Assembly: GCA_964556705.1 (NCBI GenBank)
Contig: CAZKXX010000037.1
Coordinates: 1-33,782, forward strand
Origin: CAZKXX01 sp964556705
GTDB lineage: Bacteria; Acidobacteriota; Terriglobia; UBA7540
Length of the DNA: 33,782 bases
Reading direction: 5' to 3'
Position 1 is the first letter of the stretch; the number at the start of each line of letters is the position of its first letter. Shown in pieces: positions 8,124-14,033 of this stretch. Below the pieces are notes generated by a model, which had not been told where the DNA came from, did not search any database, and was given only the letters and a program-made list of their open reading frames with translations. Made by a program: the position numbers and the translations under genes.

Positions 8124-9507
8124 GGGTTCAATCCTCGTCATCGATGACGAACAGGAAATCCGCGAAAGCCTCGAGCAGCTCCTGACGCTCGAGGGGTACC
8201 GGCCCGCCTGCGCCTCGACCGCCGAAGAAGGGCTGAAGAAGATCGAAGATCAGCTCTTCGATCTCGTCCTGCTTGACATCAGCCTGCCCGACCGCAACGG
8301 GCTGGAAGTGCTGAAGTCCATCAAGCGCGGCAGCCCGGATACCGGCGTCATCATGATCACCGCCTACGATTCGAGCCAGGCGGCGTTCCAGGCTTCGCGC
8401 GAGGGCGCGGAAAGCTACATCACGAAGCCCTGGGACAACGACAAGCTGCTGATCGAAATCCGCAACGCGCTGGACAAGTCGCGCCTTCAGGTCGAAAACA
8501 TCCAGCTCCGCCGCGCCCTCAAGCGCTTCAATCTTCCCAACATCATCGGGAAGAGTGAAAAGACCCAGCGAGTGCTCGACCTCATCACCCAGGTCGCGCC
8601 CAGCCGCGCCACGGTGCTCATCACGGGTGACAGCGGCACCGGCAAGGAACTGGTCGCGAAAACCATCCACGCCACCAGCCCGCGCGCCGACCGGCCCTTC
8701 GTGCCCGTCAACACCGGCTCGATGCCCGTGGACCTGCTGGAAAGCACGCTCTTCGGCCACGTCAAGGGCGCGTTCACGTCGGCCATCGCCTCGAAACGCG
8801 GGTTGTTCGAGGTCGCCGACCAGGGCACCATCTTCTTCGACGAAATCGGAACGGTGGGCGTGGAAACGCAGGCCAAGCTCCTGCGCGTCATTCAGGAGCG
8901 CGAGTTCATGCGCCTGGGCGGCACGGAGACCGTCAAGGTGGATGTGCGCATCCTCGCCGCCACGAACTCCGACCTGCGCAAGCTGGTGCAGGAAAACCGC
9001 TTCCGCGAGGACCTCTTCTACCGCCTCAACGTCATCACCATCCACCTGCCGCCGCTGCGCGAACGCAAGGAAGATATCCCGCCGCTCGTGGAGCACTTCC
9101 TGAAGAAGTTCGCGGAAGAGAACGGCCGCCAGGGCCTGCGCTTCTCCGCGGAGGCGATGAAGATGATGATGGATTACGACTGGCCGGGGAACGTGCGCGA
9201 ACTCGAGAACGCCGTCGAGCGCGCCGTCGTGCTGGCCAACGGGAGCGATCTCGGGCCGCAACTGCTTCCGGAGTCGCTCTCCCAGAACGGCTCGCAAGCG
9301 GCGCGCGCATTTCCCGCCGAAGACCTCGAAGGGCGTTCGCTCTTCGAGATTATGGAGACCTGCGAGCGCCGCGTCATCCTCGACATGCTCTCGCGCACCA
9401 ACTGGAGCCAGACCGAGGCCGCCGAGCGCTTCAAAATCCCCCTCTCCACCCTCAATCAGAAAATCAAACGCCTGCAGATTGACATCAAGCGCCGGCGCGA
9501 AGTGTAA
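8113..9507 (+). CDS. Sigma-54-dependent NtrC-family response regulator
   Basis: 464 residues. Receiver domain (1-120) with acidic pair DD at 11-12, phospho-acceptor Asp55 in LVLLDISLPD, and the conserved Lys in YITKPW. AAA+ central domain (about 140-375) with Walker A GDSGTGKE (172-179), L1 loop GAFTSA (219-224), Walker B region GTIFFDEIG, and arginine-finger region FREDLFYRLNV. Fis-type helix-turn-helix at the C-terminus (TNWSQTEAAERFKIPLSTLNQKIKRL). The usual sigma-54-contact loop is GAFTGA; here the fifth residue is Ser223 instead of Gly. The start ATG lies inside the end of the kinase gene, consistent with translational coupling. Phosphorylation by the upstream kinase should drive oligomerisation and open sigma-54 promoters; none was recognised in this window. 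Confidence 0.95.
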   Translation: MSVKGSILVIDDEQEIRESLEQLLTLEGYRPACASTAEEGLKKIEDQLFDLVLLDISLPDRNGLEVLKSIKRGSPDTGVIMITAYDSSQAAFQASREGAESYITKPWDNDKLLIEIRNALDKSRLQVENIQLRRALKRFNLPNIIGKSEKTQRVLDLITQVAPSRATVLITGDSGTGKELVAKTIHATSPRADRPFVPVNTGSMPVDLLESTLFGHVKGAFTSAIASKRGLFEVADQGTIFFDEIGTVGVETQAKLLRVIQEREFMRLGGTETVKVDVRILAATNSDLRKLVQENRFREDLFYRLNVITIHLPPLRERKEDIPPLVEHFLKKFAEENGRQGLRFSAEAMKMMMDYDWPGNVRELENAVERAVVLANGSDLGPQLLPESLSQNGSQAARAFPAEDLEGRSLFEIMETCERRVILDMLSRTNWSQTEAAERFKIPLSTLNQKIKRLQIDIKRRREV

Positions 9508-9564
9508 AGGCGCACGGCCGCTTTCTCCCATTTCGCGGGCGAGCGCATCTCAACATCCATTCCG

Positions 9565-10674
9565 TCACACTTTGAGGAAGATCTTTCGCCGGTAGAGCCA
9601 GTAGCAGAGGAACCAGAAAACCACGAGGACCGAACACATCTGGAACACGGGGGCGAGGTCGCCGACGAACTGGAAGCCCCCGGTGAAGGGTTCGAGGAAG
9701 CGTTCGGCGGCGCCCTTCAGCAGGAATCCGCACGAGTAGATAAAGATCGAATTCATCCCCACCACGACCAACGGGAAGAACGGTTTTCGGACTCCCGCCA
9801 CGTCAATCAGCAGAATGAAGCCGAGCATCATCGCCAGCACCCAGCCGGCGCTGTAGAAGGTGAACGTGGCCGTCCAGATGCGCTTGACGTTCGGAATCAC
9901 CAGCGAGAGCACCGGTGTGAGGACGAAGCACGCGACCATCGCGCCCGCGAGAATCTTGAGCTTGTCCGCGCGCGGGCGCGGTCCGCGCAACAGCATTCCC
10001 GTCCAGGCTCCGAACAGCGTCGTCGCCGCGCTGGAGACGAAGTTGATGGTCACGTACAGCCCGGGATAGTTGTACCCGATGATCGCGCGGTCGATGACCT
10101 GACCGATGTTTCCTTCCTTCGAGAACGCGCCCTCCGGGCCCGGAAACAGGAAGTAGAGCAGCGAGTGAAAAGCCAGCAATCCGGCGCCCGCCGCCACTTG
10201 CCAGCGGAACTTCAATTGAAGAATCAGGTAGGTCAGGAAATACGTGAAGGCGATCTGGGAGAGAACGTTGATGAGCTGAAAGTGAATCCGCTGCTGGCTG
10301 ACGATCATCAGCAGGTGGCTCAGCAGGATGAGCTTGACGGCGCGCGAAGCGACGTGCTTGAAGTTGTCGCTCGGCGTCGCGCCCTGCGAGAGCCGTTTGG
10401 CGAGCGCGAACGGCATCGCCACGCCCACCATGAACATGAAGGACGGCTGGACCATGTCCCAGAATACGCCGCCCTCCCAGGGCACGTGTTCGAACCAGCG
10501 GGCTACGCGGCCGTAGGTCGGGTGGTCGAGCAGTTGCCCGAAGCCGAATCCCTCGGCGGCCAGCGCGATCATGATGAAACCGCGGAAGGCGTCGAGCGCG
10601 ACGTAACGTTCTTCGGCGCCGGTCTTGAGCATTGCCGGCGCGGCGGGCTCGGCGGAGGAAGCGGCAGCGGACAT
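9565..10674 (-). CDS. DUF5009 / HGSNAT-like multi-pass membrane protein (putative acyltransferase)
   Basis: 369 residues from the ATG at 10674 (an in-frame ATG at 10710 would add 12). After a short Ala-rich leader comes the family signature YVALDAFRGFIMIAL (about 22-36), then HVPWEGGVFWDMVQPSFMFMVGVAMPFAL, and about ten hydrophobic helices with short loops. This is the architecture of DUF5009/heparan-alpha-glucosaminide N-acetyltransferase-like (NagX) proteins, thought to acylate sugars across the membrane; the substrate here is unknown. An extended -10 element (TGC TAGAAT, 10683-10691, read on the minus strand) lies so close to the 10674 ATG that a leaderless or near-leaderless transcript is possible. 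The gene converges with the response regulator (57-base gap) and lies 98 bases downstream of the CPBP gene. Confidence 0.8.
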   Translation of the reverse strand: MSAAASSAEPAAPAMLKTGAEERYVALDAFRGFIMIALAAEGFGFGQLLDHPTYGRVARWFEHVPWEGGVFWDMVQPSFMFMVGVAMPFALAKRLSQGATPSDNFKHVASRAVKLILLSHLLMIVSQQRIHFQLINVLSQIAFTYFLTYLILQLKFRWQVAAGAGLLAFHSLLYFLFPGPEGAFSKEGNIGQVIDRAIIGYNYPGLYVTINFVSSAATTLFGAWTGMLLRGPRPRADKLKILAGAMVACFVLTPVLSLVIPNVKRIWTATFTFYSAGWVLAMMLGFILLIDVAGVRKPFFPLVVVGMNSIFIYSCGFLLKGAAERFLEPFTGGFQFVGDLAPVFQMCSVLVVFWFLCYWLYRRKIFLKV

Positions 10675-10772
10675 GGAGCGGGATTCTAGCACAATCTGCT
10701 CGGCCGGCATCCGGCGCGGACGACAGCTTGCGAATCGTCAGTTGCGCGCGCAATCGAAAGCGGCTGACTCGC

Positions 10773-11600
10773 TCAGTTCGCGATGGGATTGCTCAGCAGT
10801 CGAAACCGGTCGGTCTCAACAAAGAGGATGACCACCACGGTCGCGTTATAGGTGAGGTGGAGCAGGTAGGCCGGCAGGACCGAGCCCGTCCAGCCTCGCG
10901 CCAGCGAAAAGACGAAGCCGACCACGAAAATCAGCAGCACGTGATTCCAGGCCTCCCAGTACATGGGCAGGTGAAGGCCCGAAAAGAGCATGGCCGTCGC
11001 GGCAATCGCGAAGCGCGTTCCCGCCAGATTCTCCGCGAAGCGGAACAGCACGCCGCGGAAGATGAGTTCCTCCATGAACGGCGCGACGAGGATGGCGAAG
11101 GCGCCGATGGTGTAAGCCGCCTCGGCCGAATGGAAGAGCTTTTGGAGAGGGAAATCTTCCCGCCCGGGCAGCAACGGCGGCGCGAAGCGCACGAGCAGAG
11201 CGAGCAACACGCCCGTGAGGAGGAATTGAGCGGGGGCTCTGCGAACGCCGGCATTCCACTGCAAGGCTTCCCAGAACGGCTGCCGATAGTTGACGCGGAT
11301 GAGGACGTAGATGTAGCCGAAGATGAGCGCATGAAAGATGAGCTGGATGGCGGCGAGGAAAAAGGCGTTCTCGCCCAGACGTCCTGAGGGTGGCGGCCAG
11401 CCCATGCGCGGCGCCAGCGCACCGTAACCGGTCAGGGCGAGAAGGTTGGCGATGAGCAGCGCCAGCGCCGCCGAGCCGAAAAAGAGCAACAGGTCGCGCA
11501 CGCTCCAGCGAGTCGGTCGTCGAGCCTCATCGCCAGCCCGCACGGGCCCGGAGGCGTCGGGCGCGCCGGCGGACCGTTCGGGCAGGGCGCCGGAGGACAT
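10773..11600 (-). CDS. CPBP family intramembrane metalloprotease
   Basis: 275 residues, mostly hydrophobic helices. All three CPBP/Abi motifs are present: EExxxR (Glu177, Glu178, Arg182 in FMEELIFRG), FxxxH (MLFSGLH, His210) and HxxxN (HLTYN, His248, Asn252). These form the metal site of Rce1-like membrane proteases; bacterial members act in protein maturation, bacteriocin immunity or membrane processing, and no specific substrate can be named. The ATG at 11600 is preferred over a longer in-frame extension because it overlaps the stop of the upstream gene by one base (TGATG) and has a GAGGAGG-like ribosome site. Translation is therefore probably coupled to the deoxyhypusine-synthase-like gene. 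Confidence 0.88.
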   Translation of the reverse strand: MSSGALPERSAGAPDASGPVRAGDEARRPTRWSVRDLLLFFGSAALALLIANLLALTGYGALAPRMGWPPPSGRLGENAFFLAAIQLIFHALIFGYIYVLIRVNYRQPFWEALQWNAGVRRAPAQFLLTGVLLALLVRFAPPLLPGREDFPLQKLFHSAEAAYTIGAFAILVAPFMEELIFRGVLFRFAENLAGTRFAIAATAMLFSGLHLPMYWEAWNHVLLIFVVGFVFSLARGWTGSVLPAYLLHLTYNATVVVILFVETDRFRLLSNPIAN

Positions 11601-12568
11601 CAGCGCGCGCGCCTCCTCTCGCTGAGCGCCGCGGCGAGCAGGGGAAGCAGAATCTCGTGGTGCCCGGTCAGCGCGAAGCCCCGGCTGCCGGGCGCGGCCG
11701 TGGGGCGCAGGACGACGTTCTGCGTCGGCCGGTAGTGCTGGATGAAATCGAGGTTGACGGTGGTGATGCCGCGCGGCGCCCGGCCAAGGTTCGCGACCAG
11801 GCTGAAGCATTTCAGAAAAACCTCCGGCAGCATCACGGCCGAGCCGACGTTCAAATAGACTCCGCCGCCGTCCATGCGCTTCACGATCGCGGCGAGCAGC
11901 CGGAAGTCGCGATGCGTGGCCGCGCCGAGCGCCCGCGGGTCCACGGCCGGATGGTTGTGGATGATGTCCGTGCCGATGGCTTCGTGCACGGTGACGGGCA
12001 CGCGGGCTCGGTAGGCGGCAGCGAGCAGACTGAAACGGCGGTAACGCGCGCCGCGCGAGCGCGCGAGGAAGCGGCCCGCAGCTTCCCCGATTCCGAGCCC
12101 GTCGCGGTCGCCCGCGACGATGGCTTCGTTGATGAATCGTCCGGTCTCTTCCGCCATGCCGAACTGCCCGCGGCCGAGCACGGCCGGAACATCTTCCGAG
12201 GTCTGGCCCGCCAGGGCGATTTCAAAGTCGTGAATCAGCGCCGCGCCGTTCATCGCCACCGCCGTAACGTAGCCGCGCCGGAGGAGATCAATCAGCACGG
12301 GCGCGAGACCCACTTTGATGACGTGCCCGCCCAGGCCCCAGATGATGGGCTTGCGTTTCCGGCGGGCGCGGCGAAGGCGCTCGACCACTTCTCGGAAATC
12401 GTATCCTGCCAGGATGCGGGGCAGGGAATCGAGGAGTTGGGCGACGGTCGCCGCCGCGCGCGGCGCGCGCGCAAACTCCTTCACCGAAACTTTGCTCCTC
12501 CGTGAACGCAGCGGATAGGTGCGCACTCGGTCGAGCTTGACTGGCGCAAAGGCGTAGACGCTTTTCAC
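11600..12568 (-). CDS. Deoxyhypusine-synthase-like (DHS-like) protein of unknown substrate
   Basis: 322 residues from the GTG at 12568. Characteristic segments are IIWGLGGHVIKVGLAPVL (about 75-92), AVAMNGAALIHDFEIAL (about 102-118), VHEAIGTDIIHNHPA, and GGGVYLNVGSAVMLPEVFLK near the C-terminus. These match my recollection of a bacterial family with a DHS-like NAD-binding fold; true deoxyhypusine synthase acts on eIF5A, which bacteria lack, so the reaction here is unknown. An uninterrupted frame continues upstream to 13342, but this is best explained by a frameshift in the preceding gene: in the corrected frame that gene stops at TGA 12573-12571, two bases before this GTG. Base composition rises sharply in GC at the boundary, also arguing against a genuine fusion. 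The CPBP gene follows with a one-base overlap. Confidence 0.7.
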   Translation of the reverse strand: MKSVYAFAPVKLDRVRTYPLRSRRSKVSVKEFARAPRAAATVAQLLDSLPRILAGYDFREVVERLRRARRKRKPIIWGLGGHVIKVGLAPVLIDLLRRGYVTAVAMNGAALIHDFEIALAGQTSEDVPAVLGRGQFGMAEETGRFINEAIVAGDRDGLGIGEAAGRFLARSRGARYRRFSLLAAAYRARVPVTVHEAIGTDIIHNHPAVDPRALGAATHRDFRLLAAIVKRMDGGGVYLNVGSAVMLPEVFLKCFSLVANLGRAPRGITTVNLDFIQHYRPTQNVVLRPTAAPGSRGFALTGHHEILLPLLAAALSERRRAR

Positions 12569-12570
12569 GG

Positions 12571-13342
12571 TCAGGATCGCACCGCCTTTCGGATTTTGGC
12601 CTCCTTCGGATCCCTCAAGAGGGCTTCTATCCATGCACGGATCGCGAGCAACATCGATTCGATCTCCCCACTGACGTTCGACCCTTTTGGCTTGCCGGCG
12701 GAAATAATCAGCATGACGTGGCTGCGTAGCGAGGAAGAACGCAACCTTGCCCGCTTGGAAGTTGTAGATTTCCGTTGAGCTGGTAATCTCCTGAATCTGC
12801 CGGATCTTGGCAGCGACCTCGTCGGGGTTCGGGGGGACGCGAAAGAATTGGATGAGGAAAACAGAAAGTTTCTTCTCAGAAGCTCTGGCTACTTCATCAA
12901 AATACACCCATTTGTCATGGCGGCTGGGAAGGGAGGCCCTTCCTGGCGGAACCAAACCCACATCAGGATCGAGGAATAGGAGGTCCACTCCTTTGAAGTT
13001 CTCGAACATCTCCTTGAAATAGCGTTCTCTTTGCCCAGACCCTCTCGGGAGGGGATTGGGGAAAAAACGAGCGGACGGCAGGATTTCTGCTTCTTTGATC
13101 TTTGCGACTTTCCGGGTCTTTTTGACCAGGACGATCTTCCGGAGTGCGTCAAAGAGGTCCCTGTCATAACGCCGCCATTTCTCTGGATGGCGAAGATAGC
13201 CAATCAGCCCAAGTTTCCCCGGATGGGTGTCAGCAGTTAGCATCCAACAGACGCCGAGTTTCTTCTTGCCAAACCCGGAAAGAATCCGCAGCAGCCCGTA
13301 CTTGTAGTAGTCGTTGATGTCGCCGACGAATTGGTTCTTCAT
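12571..13342 (-). pseudogene. Conserved protein of unknown function, frameshifted near its 3' end
   Basis: Starts MKNQFVGDINDYYKYGLLRIL and contains LLFLDPDVGLVPPG and VYFDEVARASEKKLSVFLIQFF. I recognise this as a widespread uncharacterised bacterial family, often in variable regions, without a known activity. The frame runs past its natural end into the next gene. Removing one base from the G-run at 12666-12669 (minus strand, CAGTGGGGAGATC) restores a helical C-terminus (ESMLLAIRAWIEALL... KAVRS) and a TGA at 12573-12571, giving about 256 residues. The gene is distinctly AT-richer than its neighbours: the 60 bases 12961-13020 hold 27 G+C (45%), against well over 60% in the next gene. That suggests acquisition by transfer. 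Whether the extra base is a real mutation or an assembly error cannot be told here. Confidence 0.65.
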
Positions 13343-13399
13343 CTGGTGGGGCGGCTGCTAGCCGGCTAAAGTACCTGGAGTTGTCTTGGTGCGCATCGG

Positions 13400-13427
13400 C
13401 TTTGCGCCTTGGCGCCTTTGTGCGAGG
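13400..13427 (+). repeat. Inverted-repeat copy 1 flanking the GxxExxY gene (3' side)
   Basis: A 28-base element built from CTTTGCGCC / TTGGCGCC / TTTGTGCGAGG blocks, just downstream of the GxxExxY stop. It is related, in opposite orientation, to the copy at 13823-13851, so the gene is bracketed by inverted copies. Internal period is about 9-10 bases. Confidence 0.6.
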
Positions 13428-13434
13428 TTTTTCC

Positions 13435-13818
13435 TCACTCCGGCAACTTATTCACCACCCGAAAGATTCCGTCTTTGATGAGCGCGGAATCAAAATTGAT
13501 GAGCAGCCCGAGCCGCTTATCCGCGAGACGCAAATACGTCAGCAACTGTTTCTTGTGCACGGGCGCGACAACTTCAACGGACTTGATTTCAACGATGACC
13601 TTGTCCTCGACGATCAGGTCGGCGCGAAAGCCGATGTCCATGTGCACGCCTTCGTACTCGACCGGGATGCCCTGTTGGCGCAGGACCCGAAGTCCTCGCT
13701 TCGACAACTCGTGGGCCAGAACCGTCTCGTATACAGATTCGAGGAGTCCGGGACCGAGCGTCGTGTGAATCTTAAACGATGCGTCCACGACCTGCGTCGC
13801 GATTTCGTTTTCGGTCAA
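13435..13818 (-). CDS. GxxExxY protein (PD-(D/E)xK nuclease-like)
   Basis: 127 residues. The naming motif is seen as GLLESVY (Gly24, Glu27, Tyr30), followed by YEGVHMDIGFRADLIVEDKVIVEIKSVE, which fits a PD-(D/E)xK-like core, and a C-terminal LLTYLRLADKRLGLLINF segment typical of the family. Function is unestablished; members are small, widespread and patchy in distribution. The start is a TTG at 13818, supported by MTENEIATQVVDASFKIH, a normal family N-terminus. The ribosome binding site (GTGAGG, 4 bases upstream of the TTG) is the edge of the repeat at 13823-13851. The gene sits alone between uvrA and the frameshifted gene and is bracketed by inverted repeats, suggesting it travels as a compact unit. 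Confidence 0.9.
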   Translation of the reverse strand: MTENEIATQVVDASFKIHTTLGPGLLESVYETVLAHELSKRGLRVLRQQGIPVEYEGVHMDIGFRADLIVEDKVIVEIKSVEVVAPVHKKQLLTYLRLADKRLGLLINFDSALIKDGIFRVVNKLPE

Positions 13819-13822
13819 GAAA

Positions 13823-13851
13823 CCTCACGCAAAGGCGCAAAGACGCCAAGG
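13823..13851 (-). repeat. Inverted-repeat copy 2 (5' side of the GxxExxY gene)
   Basis: Reads CCTCACGCAAAGGCGCAAAG then ACGCCAAGG on the + strand. Its first 20 bases are the reverse complement, with one mismatch, of the third copy at 14041-14060. On the minus strand it ends in GTGAGG, the apparent ribosome binding site of the GxxExxY gene. Confidence 0.7.
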
Positions 13852-14033
13852 TGGAAGATATCCAGGAACCGGGCTAGAGAGCGCGACGAACGGCAAGCAG
13901 CAGCGCTGAACGTACAGTTGCCAAACGCCCTATAGGTATACACCCGTTGCTTCCCGAACCCCATAACGCAGCCCGTGTGAAGCGACACCGCATTCAGAGT
14001 CCGCATGAGATAAGAGATGTTCTGAAGCCTGTC

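Noticed and set aside
5985..8141. Long open frame opposite the histidine kinase
   Set aside because: It lies wholly antisense to a gene with intact kinase motifs and has the His/Arg/Gln-rich composition of a high-GC antisense shadow.
13030..13075. REP-like insertion inside the frameshifted gene (FFPNPLPRGSG segment)
   Set aside because: The segment fits my recollection of the family's normal FF-x-PLP...RE pattern and keeps the reading frame, so no insertion needs to be invoked.
11600..13342. Single 580-residue two-domain protein
   Set aside because: A one-base correction in a G-run yields two separate, well-formed genes with a stop and start two bases apart, and base composition changes at the junction.
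12960..13400. Phage or insertion-sequence remnant in the low-GC patch
   Set aside because: No transposase, integrase or target duplication is visible; only composition is unusual.
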